A DNA stretch of 7,246 nt from Patescibacteria group bacterium (GCA_030917245.1 JAUPVA010000096.1:1-7246), one strand, 5' to 3'; numbered from the stretch's first letter, positions 1-4,866 are shown. The notes: generated from the sequence alone by a model not told the origin. Numbers and translations: made by a program.

Positions 1-159
1 GTGACGTATGGAGGAGGTAAACCCCGCCTGCTGCAAGGAGAGTTTGCATATAAGGACGGTCCGTCCGCAGACTCGATAACCGCTTGATGTGTCCGGCAAC
101 GGGCGTACTAGATAGATGGCCATCCACGACAGAACCCGGCTTACCGCTGGGCTGCACAT
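1..159 (+). ncRNA. rnpB: RNase P RNA, 3' part (5' end outside window)
   Basis: This is the catalytic RNA of RNase P, which removes 5' leaders from pre-tRNAs and also matures tmRNA. It is recognised by conserved blocks in the right order: GGTAAACCCC at 16-25, the purine-rich GCAAGGAGAG block near 34, and the universal 3' block GACAGAACCCGGCTTAC at 129-145. The GGU at 16-18 corresponds to the triplet that pairs with the tRNA 3' CCA in well-studied A-type RNAs; the tmRNA in this window does encode CCA, which agrees. Two local hairpins are visible: GGACG/CGTCC (54-66), and GTCCG/CGGGC closed by a GCAA tetraloop (91-104), as expected for a docking stem. The 5' half, including the P1 partner, lies upstream, so the 3' end near 159 is set from the following terminator and is uncertain by a few bases. 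Confidence 0.95.
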
Positions 160-196
160 AATAATTGGAGGGGTTCGCCCCTCCAATTATTTTTTT
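160..196 (+). terminator. Intrinsic terminator of rnpB
   Basis: A 14-bp perfect stem (160-173 with 178-191) closes on a TTCG tetraloop (174-177) and runs into a T tract (191-196). The UUCG loop and long T tail make this one of the clearest terminators in the window. It points rightward and ends rnpB before the convergent rplT operon. Confidence 0.95.
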
Positions 197-261
197 GGAG
201 TGAATCTAAATGGTATTGCCCCCTATGAGATACGGCAGGATGCGTAAATACGTAACGCAAT

Positions 262-293
262 CTAATACTCCTCGGAATTCCGAGGAGTATTAG
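262..293. repeat. Perfect 32-nt palindrome between convergent rnpB and rplT
   Basis: The two 16-nt halves (262-277 and 278-293) are exact reverse complements, with GAATTC at the centre, so the RNA folds with an AAUU loop from either strand. It begins 21 nt beyond the rplT stop on the minus strand. No T tract follows it in either direction, so it is not a canonical intrinsic terminator. It could be a bidirectional transcription or RNA-decay barrier, or a binding site for a dimeric protein. The near-palindromic GCGTAAATACGTAACGC lies just beyond it (242-258). Otherwise I see nothing in 197-261. Confidence 0.85.
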
Positions 294-294
294 G

Positions 295-320
295 TAAGTA
301 AAATAGAAGGTTTTTACTTA
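295..320 (-). terminator. Stem-loop overlapping the rplT stop codon, possible operon terminator
   Basis: TAAGTAAAA (295-303) pairs with TTTTACTTA (312-320) around an 8-nt loop, and the stem includes the rplT stop codon at 314-316. On the minus strand the second arm starts with a short T run, and the 32-nt palindrome follows directly. The two hairpins together probably define the 3' end of the infC-rpmI-rplT mRNA. The stem is AT-rich and lacks a proper U tail, so termination is an inference. Confidence 0.4.
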
Positions 321-655
321 ATGCTTTTGACGACAGCGGTGAAAGCCTTCGAGTCGCTTACGGCGATTTCGCTGAGTACCTTGCGGTCTAGCTCAATGCC
401 GGTTCGCTTCAATCCGTTAATCAACTGGCCGTATGTCGTGCCGTTTTCGCGGGCTGCGGCGTTAATACGCGTAATCCAAAGAGAGCGCAGGTCGCGTTTG
501 CGGTTGCGGCGGTCACGGTATGCGTAGGTTAGTGCACGAATTACACCTTGCTTCGCAAGACGGAAGCTTCGGGTGCGGTTGTGCTGCATGCCTTTGGCGG
601 CTTTGAGAATCTTTTTGTGCTTAGCGCGTGCTGGGACGCCTCGTTTTACTCGCAT
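314..655 (-). CDS. rplT: 50S ribosomal protein L20 (bL20)
   Basis: L20 is an early-binding 23S rRNA protein needed for large-subunit assembly, and in several bacteria it represses its own operon. The 113-aa product has the family features in order: N-terminal basic arm [15 protein letters not shown], then [25 protein letters not shown] (about residues 45-69, written here as [11 protein letters not shown] and [11 protein letters not shown]), then [25 protein letters not shown]. Its length is a little below the usual 117-119 aa and the N-terminus starts MRVKRG rather than MPRVKRG. The ATG at 653-655 is preceded by TAGGAG nine bases upstream, inside the end of rpmI. The gap to rpmI is 4 nt, so it is very likely translationally coupled to it. 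I did not identify an L20-binding pseudoknot. Confidence 0.98.
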   Translation of the reverse strand: MRVKRGVPARAKHKKILKAAKGMQHNRTRSFRLAKQGVIRALTYAYRDRRNRKRDLRSLWITRINAAARENGTTYGQLINGLKRTGIELDRKVLSEIAVSDSKAFTAVVKSIK

Positions 656-659
656 AGTA

Positions 660-854
660 TTAGACTCCTAACGATCGTTTAACGTTCTTGGCCATTTTGC
701 CAGTGACGACACCGGTAGTGTTGATGGCTCGTTTGCGGCTTTTTGATTTCTTGGCAAGCAAGTGTCCACCCGAAGCTCGCAGGCGGGTGATCTTACCGCT
801 GGCGGTCAACTTGACTCGCTTGGCGGTGCCTTTATGTGTCTTGAGTTTAGGCAC
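660..854 (-). CDS. rpmI: 50S ribosomal protein L35 (bL35), GTG start
   Basis: This small basic large-subunit protein sits in the canonical infC-rpmI-rplT order. The 64-aa product begins [22 protein letters not shown] and carries the family's KKSKSRKR basic stretch (about residues 35-42), matching the usual 64-66 aa. The start is GTG at 852-854, not ATG. AAGGAG lies eight bases upstream, inside the last codons of infC, whose stop codon ends one base before this start. Initiation therefore probably depends on ribosomes finishing infC. Confidence 0.97.
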   Translation of the reverse strand: MPKLKTHKGTAKRVKLTASGKITRLRASGGHLLAKKSKSRKRAINTTGVVTGKMAKNVKRSLGV

Positions 855-855
855 G

Positions 856-1365
856 TTATTTACTCCTTACTGTAATACTCAGGTTGCGACCGGCCATGGT
901 TGGCTGCTGTTCGACGATAGCGTCGTCTTCGAGAAGCGCAACAATCCTATCGATCATGACGTAGCCGAGTTCCTTATGGGCGTTCTCGCGTCCGCGGTAG
1001 AAAATCGAGATACGTACCTTATGTCCATCTGCAAGGAAAGACCGAATCTTTCGAAGTTTGATGTCAAGGTCGCCTTGGCCGATTTTCAGGCCGAACCGCA
1101 TTTGCTTTAGCTCGCTTTGCTTGCTCTTAGCGCGGCTTTTCTGTTGCTCCTTCATCTTCTGATACTGGTATTTACCCCAGTCGACGATTTTTGCAACAGG
1201 CGGATTTGCACCCGGGGAGATTTCAACTAGATCGACGCCGGCTTCTTCTGCGAGCCTCAGTGCTTCGTTTCGGGGGAGGATACCGAGTTGTTCCCCGCTT
1301 GGCCCGATGACGCGTAACTCTGATGCGCGAATTGCTTCGTTGATCCGTATTTGTTGATTGGCTAT
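856..1365 (-). CDS. infC: Translation initiation factor IF-3, AUA start
   Basis: IF-3 binds the 30S subunit, blocks premature 50S joining and checks start-codon and initiator-tRNA pairing. The full 169-aa protein is intact. The N-domain carries QIRINEAIRASELRVIG and GEQLGI (about residues 5-29), then EAGVDLVEISPGANPPVAKI (41-60) and WGKYQYQ. The C-domain carries GLKIGQGDLDIKLRKIRSFL and FYRGRENAHKELG. The reading frame has a TGA 24 bases upstream of the proposed start and no ATG, GTG or TTG before an internal ATG at 1153-1155, which would delete the whole N-domain. The codon at the expected position is ATA (1363-1365), with AAGGGAG (1375-1381) nine bases upstream. Non-canonical starts (AUU in E. 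coli) are known in infC and are the basis of its autoregulation. The fourth residue of the PPVCKI-type motif is Ala here instead of Cys. Confidence 0.95.
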   Translation of the reverse strand: MANQQIRINEAIRASELRVIGPSGEQLGILPRNEALRLAEEAGVDLVEISPGANPPVAKIVDWGKYQYQKMKEQQKSRAKSKQSELKQMRFGLKIGQGDLDIKLRKIRSFLADGHKVRISIFYRGRENAHKELGYVMIDRIVALLEDDAIVEQQPTMAGRNLSITVRSK

Positions 1366-1401
1366 TTGATTATTCTCCCTTAGGTTTGGTCACGTTTTTA
1401 C

Positions 1402-1416
1402 CGAGCGTTTAACTCG
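1402..1416 (-). promoter_or_regulatory. Small hairpin at the 5' end of the infC leader
   Basis: CGAG (1413-1416 on the minus strand) pairs with CTCG (1402-1405) around a 7-nt loop, right at the predicted start of the infC mRNA. The stem is only 4 bp, so it may simply protect the 5' end. A regulatory role is not shown by the sequence. Confidence 0.25.
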
Positions 1417-1422
1417 CTGTCT

Positions 1423-1452
1423 ATACTACCATACATCACCTCGAGAATTCAA
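1423..1452 (-). promoter_or_regulatory. Promoter of infC-rpmI-rplT
   Basis: On the minus strand, TTGAAT (1447-1452) and TAGTAT (1423-1428) are separated by 18 bp, and the -10 is preceded by TGG, an extended -10. The predicted start is near 1416, giving a leader of about 50 nt. The spacing and TGn element match the other promoters in this window. This is a sequence-pattern prediction only. Confidence 0.55.
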
Positions 1453-1473
1453 GGGGTTGGTAGGGTGTTAAAA

Positions 1474-3018
1474 TTATGCACTCGGCAGTCGGTACTGAAG
1501 TGCCTCGGCCACGTGCGCTGGTGATATATCATCTGCCTGAGCTAAGTCGGCAATAGTGCGTGCCACTTTTAAAATTTTAAAGTAACTCCGTGCGGACAAT
1601 CCGAGCCGGTCAGCTGCCTGTGTGAGCAGAAGGTGAACGTCATTTGAAATCGTAAACATCCGCTTTATGTCACTTGAAGACAAATCGCTATTAAACGTGT
1701 TGTCATTTCGGCTACTCGCGTATCTGGTACGTTGTGTTTCCAGAGCCTGAACAATAGTTTTCTGCGTTGTACAATGTTGTAAATTATCACTACGATGATG
1801 TCGAGCGAGAATGTCATTTGGCGTTCTTCCAACTGCAACGACGAGGTCGATGCGGTCGAGGAGGGGCCCGCTGAGACGCTGTTGATACTTCAATATCTGC
1901 GTTGTGGTACAGCTGCACTCTTTTCGGTCGTCGCCATAATACCCACAAGGGCAAGGGTTCATTGTTGCGACGAGCATGAAATTTGCAGGGTAGGTAGCAT
2001 GTCCGTTCGCACGGCTTATTGATACTTGGCGGTCTTCAAGCGGTTGACGAAGGGCTTCCAATGTCGCTCGCGGGTATTCCGGTATTTCGTCCAAGAACAA
2101 CACGCCCTGATGGGCGAGACTTATGTCGCCTGGCCGAGGGGGATTACCGCCGCCTATGAGCGAGACGCGACTCGATGTATGATGTGGTGCACGGAACGGT
2201 CGAGTATTCGCTACTCGGCTGACATCTTCGCCTCCGAGGCTTTCAAGTTTGGTCACGGCTATGCGTTCAGCCGGCGACAGCGGCGGCAACAGCGAGGGAA
2301 GTAGCCGAGCCATCATTGTTTTGCCAGCTCCCGGGGATCCCGTTAGAAGAAGGTTGTGGTGTCCAGCAGCCGCAATCACTAACGCCCTTTTGGCGTTCTC
2401 CTGTCCTATGACGTCATCGAGAGTGGGGCTATCGGTCTGAACCGTTAGGTCAGCAGGTGAGACTACAGAGGCAGTATGCGTTGGTATGGTGGCCTCTTTT
2501 TTAAGGTGCAGAAAGAGCTCTTGGAGAGATTTGACCGGGACAATGTTTACTCCATTCACCAGCTCCGCCTGGGAAACGTTAGCCATAGGAATATAAAGGG
2601 TAGCATTGCCGCTGTCGCGCGCAACCTCGGCGAGAGATATAACGCCCTTTACTGGCCGAAGATGGCCATCAAGACTAAGTTCTCCCGCAAACAGAGCACC
2701 GGCTATCTCCTGAGGTCTCAGCTGGCCACTGGCAGCTAAGATTGCAATCGCAATAGCGACGTCATAATGGCTACCGTCTTTCGGTAATTCGGCAGGAGCC
2801 AAGTTAATAACAAATTTCTTGGCTGGGAAGTCGAGTAGGGAATTCGTAATAGCGCTCCTGACTCGTTCGCGAGCTTCATCTATGGCCTTTGACCCCATGC
2901 CAACAATTTGTAACGACGGTAACCCGGCTTTCATGTCGCATTCGACTTCAACTATTACTCCATCGTAGCCAATTGGAGCTGCCGTCAACACCTTAGAAAC
3001 CCGCCCGGCGTTACTCAT
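1474..3018 (-). CDS. comM: ComM/YifB family AAA+ ATPase (Mg-chelatase-like)
   Basis: The family is a hexameric AAA+ helicase; in Vibrio and other competent bacteria ComM drives branch migration during integration of transforming DNA. From the ATG at 3016-3018 the protein is 514 aa, the usual family length. It has an N-terminal Lon-like/ChlI domain (PIGYDGVIVEVECDMKAGLP and GLPSLQIVG, about residues 15-40, through GELSLDGHLRPVKG at 112-125). Walker A is GSPGAGKT (227-234), RAPHHTSS follows at 276-283, and Walker B is GVLFLDE (305-311). A four-cysteine segment CPCG...CSC (Cys 356, 358, 368, 370), the sensor/arginine region LSGPLLDRID and a C-terminal helical Mg-chelatase domain follow. A GTG at 3046-3048 would add 10 residues, but it lies just after the predicted -35, upstream of the likely transcript start, and has no Shine-Dalgarno. 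The ATG sits exactly seven bases past the -10, suggesting leaderless translation. The gene stands alone, divergent from ssrA. Confidence 0.95.
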   Translation of the reverse strand: MSNAGRVSKVLTAAPIGYDGVIVEVECDMKAGLPSLQIVGMGSKAIDEARERVRSAITNSLLDFPAKKFVINLAPAELPKDGSHYDVAIAIAILAASGQLRPQEIAGALFAGELSLDGHLRPVKGVISLAEVARDSGNATLYIPMANVSQAELVNGVNIVPVKSLQELFLHLKKEATIPTHTASVVSPADLTVQTDSPTLDDVIGQENAKRALVIAAAGHHNLLLTGSPGAGKTMMARLLPSLLPPLSPAERIAVTKLESLGGEDVSRVANTRPFRAPHHTSSRVSLIGGGNPPRPGDISLAHQGVLFLDEIPEYPRATLEALRQPLEDRQVSISRANGHATYPANFMLVATMNPCPCGYYGDDRKECSCTTTQILKYQQRLSGPLLDRIDLVVAVGRTPNDILARHHRSDNLQHCTTQKTIVQALETQRTRYASSRNDNTFNSDLSSSDIKRMFTISNDVHLLLTQAADRLGLSARSYFKILKVARTIADLAQADDISPAHVAEALQYRLPSA

Positions 3019-3025
3019 TACGCTT

Positions 3026-3054
3026 ACGGTAGCATACTTGAATATCACTGTAAA
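3026..3054 (-). promoter_or_regulatory. comM promoter, leaderless arrangement
   Basis: On the minus strand, TTTACA (3049-3054) is followed after 17 bp by TACCGT (3026-3031), with TGC directly before it as an extended -10. Seven bases separate the -10 from the ATG at 3018, so transcription should begin at or next to the A of the start codon. There is no Shine-Dalgarno before this ATG, which fits. The -35 lies between the -35 and -10 of the divergent ssrA promoter. Confidence 0.5.
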
Positions 3055-3066
3055 TAATGCTACAGT
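3038..3066 (+). promoter_or_regulatory. ssrA (tmRNA) promoter
   Basis: TTGAAT (3038-3043), a 17-bp spacer and TACAGT (3061-3066) preceded by TGC form an extended -10 promoter. The predicted start is near 3073, leaving a leader of only about four bases before the mature tmRNA end at 3077, to be removed by RNase P. It overlaps the first bases upstream of the divergent comM gene. Confidence 0.5.
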
Positions 3067-3076
3067 TTAAAGAGTT

Positions 3077-3482
3077 GGGGCTGACATTAGCTTTCGACAG
3101 ATGGACATTAACAGACTACTTTGCAAGTCGACCACAGACGTAACTGTATTTTAATTGCAACTTTTGTTAGCAAAGTACGTGCTTCTGTAGCATCTTTGGC
3201 TTCTGCCATGGTGCCTCAGACACGTGCGACAGTTCTAGCTTAATAACCTAGGGCCATGTCCTCACCGACGCCTTCTAGGTGGTTTGGATGTGTTATATCA
3301 GACGGCTAGGGAGCGCATGGAATTACAGCATGTGCAACCGAATCTTTTCTGTGTTCCGCAGCGTCATCATCTTCGTTTCGTTCTTAGATGACGATGCGGT
3401 TAAGCAATCGAACGAGACTAAACTTGTAGACGAGTAGTAGGTTACCATTTGGACGCGGGTGCGATGCCCGCCAGCTCCACCA
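3077..3482 (+). ncRNA. ssrA: tmRNA (transfer-messenger RNA)
   Basis: tmRNA with SmpB rescues stalled ribosomes and adds a degradation tag. The 5' end GGGGCTG (3077-3083) pairs with CAGCTCC, followed by A and an encoded CCA ending at 3482, giving a 7-bp acceptor stem with one G-U. The 5' block ending in TTTCGACAG and the 3' block GGACGCGGG are the conserved tRNA-like parts. Helix H2 is visible as AGATGG (3099-3104) with CCATTT (3445-3450). The T stem GCGGG/CCCGC encloses a loop TGCGATG, which has G where nearly all T loops have U55. The tag ends GTT CTA GCT TAA TAA, and CTAG (3234-3237)/CTAG (3247-3250) encloses a CTTAATAAC loop identical to the E. coli loop around the tag stop. A strong hairpin CGTCATC/GATGACG (about 3362-3393) probably belongs to a later pseudoknot. 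It is one-piece (not permuted), about 406 nt, longer than the 363 nt of E. coli, partly because of the long tag. Confidence 0.97.
3157..3243 (+). other. Candidate tmRNA tag reading frame
   Basis: The stop is fixed as TAA at 3241-3243 (followed by a second TAA) by comparison with the E. coli loop. Reading back, the most E. coli-like resume codon is GCA at 3157-3159, nucleotide 81 of the RNA (90 in E. coli). That gives a 28-codon tag starting ATFVSK and ending RATVLA. In-frame alanine codons at 3181 (GCT) and 3190 (GCA) are alternative resume points giving 20 or 17 residues. The end TVLA is hydrophobic, as ClpXP-type degrons need, but is not the usual LAA. The resume codon is uncertain; the frame and stop are much more secure. 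Confidence 0.6.
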
Positions 3483-3491
3483 ATAAAAGCT

Positions 3492-3523
3492 CCCGATCAT
3501 GACGATCGGGTGTTTTTATTTTT
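3492..3523 (+). terminator. Intrinsic terminator of ssrA
   Basis: CCCGATC (3492-3498) and GATCGGG (3504-3510) form a 7-bp perfect stem with a 5-nt loop, followed by a T-rich tail interrupted by single bases. It lies nine bases past the CCA. On the opposite strand the same hairpin is followed by only a weak T run and could act as a backup for the convergent small RNA. Confidence 0.9.
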
Positions 3524-3545
3524 AGACATATTACTTGCCTCTAAA

Positions 3546-3659
3546 TCGAAAAAACGACCGCCTGCGAGGAACGGTCGTTTTCGTTTTTTGTGGAGTTTTT
3601 TGTTCGATTTTTGTTTTTGTTCGTTTTTCGCTTCTGTACACTTTTTTTGCTCAGAAGCT
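3546..3659 (-). ncRNA. Candidate small RNA, convergent with tmRNA
   Basis: On the minus strand, a near-consensus promoter (3666-3694) predicts a start at A3659. The RNA would open with a 7-bp stem, GCTTCTG (3652-3658) with CAGAAGC (3630-3636), around a 15-nt loop. An A-rich unstructured linker containing CGAACAAAAA twice follows. A 10-bp terminator hairpin with a U tail ends it, giving about 114 nt. This is the normal architecture of a bacterial regulatory RNA: protected 5' end, single-stranded middle and intrinsic 3' end. I recognise no known family. A Lys-rich frame can be read through the A-rich linker, but it has no start with a ribosome site inside the predicted transcript. Antisense pairing with ssrA is not expected because the terminator lies outside it. 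Confidence 0.5.
3549..3581 (-). terminator. Intrinsic terminator of the minus-strand small RNA
   Basis: A 10-bp perfect stem (3572-3581 with 3551-3560) surrounds an 11-nt loop; on the minus strand the second arm ends in a six-T run (3549-3554). On the plus strand the stem also ends in TTTT and is followed by CGTTTTTT, so it could work in both directions and back up the ssrA terminator. Confidence 0.8.
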
Positions 3660-3665
3660 ACCCCT

Positions 3666-3694
3666 ATAATATGACGTGAAAATGCTAATGTCAA
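3666..3694 (-). promoter_or_regulatory. Near-consensus promoter of the minus-strand small RNA
   Basis: The minus strand reads TTGACA (3689-3694, a perfect -35), 17 bp, then TATTAT (3666-3671, five of six). It is the closest match to the vegetative sigma consensus in the window, and the only one without a TGn extension. The start is expected at 3659, exactly at the base of a stem-loop. Confidence 0.65.
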
Positions 3695-4369
3695 TGACTT
3701 TTTTCAGCAATTTTATGTATTTTTTATCGCATTTTTCTGAACACTATATGTAGCGTTTGCGGCAAATGCTGAACACTGCCGGCGGAGTCGCACGTACGCG
3801 AGCCTATACGACATCATAGGAGGAAGGTGAAGTTATCTGCAAAAGAGGGAATTGCACATAGTGGTTCTGATGTGGGATGAATCGCAGAATTATGTGTACC
3901 ACGGCAACGATTACCAGCCGCCTATAAACGCCTATAGACTCATAACAAGAACAGGGCACAGGCGTAGTTAGGTATGGGGAGTACTATTCGTTAATGCCGG
4001 GATTTGTTAGCCGTAGGTACATTGCAGCAAAAAGATCAGTCATGAGGAATTGTTGGATTTCAAGTTCACGGCTCGGCTACAGTAGGCGTCTAAGTTTTGA
4101 ATCTAGGTTTTGGAATTATGAATCATCAGGCTGCGGATTGTAGATAAGTCGAACAGATATTTTTGTACGCCTGCCGTAATACGGCTGTGAAGTATATGCG
4201 TTTCGTATCCATAACGCGCACCATTCGACGTGCAAATTCTTTTATTTGCAGGCCAAAAAAACGTGCCATACACAATAATTACTGTTGCTAAAAAATCATC
4301 ATAGAAAGTACCATCGGGGGTCACGTAATAATATTGTAAATATAACCTGCATTGAACACATCAAACGTA
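3695..4369. other. 675-bp region without a recognisable gene
   Basis: No convincing protein-coding frame runs through this stretch on either strand. It contains short repeats: CTGAACACT at 3737-3745 and 3769-3777, and CGCCTATA at 3919-3926 and 3929-3936. It also contains possible RNA helices. The best is TGCACATA (3853-3860) with TATGTGTA (3891-3898), continued inward by TTCTG/CAGAA after a 4/1 internal loop. Others are GCCGT/ACGGC (4173-4185), GCGTT/AACGC (4198-4217) and TGCAAAT/ATTTGCA (4231-4250). Most are 5-7 bp and could arise by chance. An AGGAGGAAGGTG stretch (3818-3829) resembles a ribosome site but leads only to a 17-codon frame. It may be a spacer, a decayed gene, or a structured RNA whose ends I cannot fix. 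Confidence 0.5.
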
Positions 4370-4398
4370 TTGACTGATTACGATGCTTATGCTACATT
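4370..4398 (+). promoter_or_regulatory. Promoter upstream of the structured segment
   Basis: TTGACT (4370-4375), a 17-bp spacer and TACATT (4393-4398) preceded by TGC form an extended -10 promoter. The ATGCTACA core is shared with the ssrA promoter. The predicted start is near 4405, about 460 bases before the next start codon. Confidence 0.55.
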
Positions 4399-4404
4399 GA
4401 ATAC

Positions 4405-4866
4405 AAGCTTTTAGAAAAACAAAAAAAGCCACCACAACAAAAAAACACCTTAACAATTCAAACACTCGACAACTGACCGCGATCTCCATGCAGTCATCCG
4501 CTTTCTCGAACGGACAGTCGATAGCGCCAATTGGCGGCCCGACAGATTACCTGGGTCACTCTGTGACTCACGCACCTTATATCTATCAGCTGCTTTTACA
4601 TTGATGCTATCGATGCTCCGCGTATTCTATTGAATACAACGTTGAGCGACGTATAGGAATAAGTACCTATGCGCTGAGTTAATCCTTGTTACTACGGGTC
4701 CAAACCGGTAGCAGTGACCACACTCAGCGTATACGTGGAACATTCTCATACAACACCCGGATGCTCTAGCACTTGCTGGAGCGGTCAGTTGCCTCGAGCG
4801 ATCGGCTGTTCATGACACACGCGCTTACTATTTACTTTTTAGAGCGGACAGTGCCTGTCTGGACAT
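4405..4866 (+). ncRNA. Candidate structured RNA or 460-nt 5' leader
   Basis: Downstream of a good promoter, the plus strand first has a G-depleted A/C-rich tract (4415-4467, a single G). Stems then follow at close intervals: TCCG/CGGA (4497-4514), the palindrome CGCCAATTGGCG (4525-4536), GGGTCAC/GTGACTC (4553-4569), GTATTC/GAATAC (4622-4637), a long 12-bp helix (4668-4733), GCTCTAGC/GCTGGAGC with an ACTT loop (4763-4782), and CGGACAG/CTGTCTG (4845-4861) just before the next ATG. I see no intrinsic terminator before 4867 and no Shine-Dalgarno of normal strength for that gene. The RNA is therefore either a long leader controlling the membrane-protein gene or an RNA processed from it. I recognise no known riboswitch or RNA family. 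Coordinates are the predicted start and the base before the next start codon. Confidence 0.4.
4668..4733 (+). promoter_or_regulatory. Long RNA hairpin with 12-bp outer helix
   Basis: TATGCGCTGAGT (4668-4679) pairs with ACTCAGCGTATA (4722-4733) over 12 bp with one G-U. Inside, GTTA then CTACGGGT (4689-4700) pairs with ACCGGTAG (4704-4711) and TGAC (4715-4718), with one G-G mismatch and a 3-nt CAG bulge, closing on a short CCAA-type loop. The left arm also fits a competing hairpin: CGTATAGG (4650-4657) with CCTATGCG (4666-4673). The two folds share bases and exclude each other. Such alternatives are typical of switching leaders, but I cannot name a ligand or family. Confidence 0.55.

Noticed and set aside
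321..527. Plus-strand frames opposite rplT, infC and comM (321-527, 688-1110, 1795-2022, 2026-2304, 2249-2440, 2476-2739)
   Set aside because: They are antisense shadows of well-recognised genes, with no family features and no ribosome sites.
3046..3048. GTG start for a 524-aa comM product
   Set aside because: It lies directly after the predicted -35, has no Shine-Dalgarno, and family alignment from memory begins near the ATG at 3018.
3170..3190. Alternative tmRNA tag frame reading AKYVLL and stopping at TAG
   Set aside because: The stop would not lie in the conserved CTTAATAAC loop, which matches the E. coli tag stop hairpin exactly in the other frame.
3665..3670. Perfect TATAAT on the plus strand
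   Set aside because: No acceptable -35 is found 16-18 bp upstream and there is no TGn extension. The same bases read as TATTAT on the minus strand with a perfect -35 at 17 bp, which is a better explanation.
3497..3694. 65-codon Lys-rich minus-strand frame with TTG start
   Set aside because: It begins inside the -35 hexamer of the predicted small-RNA promoter and its lysines come from the A-rich linker. It also reads through the terminator hairpins.
3814..3843. Minus-strand promoter-like pair TTGCAG and TATGAT, 18-bp spacer
   Set aside because: Reasonable hexamers, but no TGn element and no gene or terminator-bounded RNA could be attached to it. It may be chance in an AT-containing spacer.
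3852..3971. Plus-strand short frame (TTG 3852, GTG 3861 or ATG 3870) ending RTGHRRS
   Set aside because: AGAGGG is 11 bases before the GTG, but the frame is under 40 codons, overlaps a plausible RNA helix, and has no family resemblance or promoter. It is too weak to list as a gene, though conservation could rescue it.
4103..4324. 73-codon minus-strand frame with GTG start
   Set aside because: There is no ribosome site and no recognisable domain. The only -10-like motif (4328-4333) is too close to the GTG to give a transcript that includes it. Composition does not look coding.
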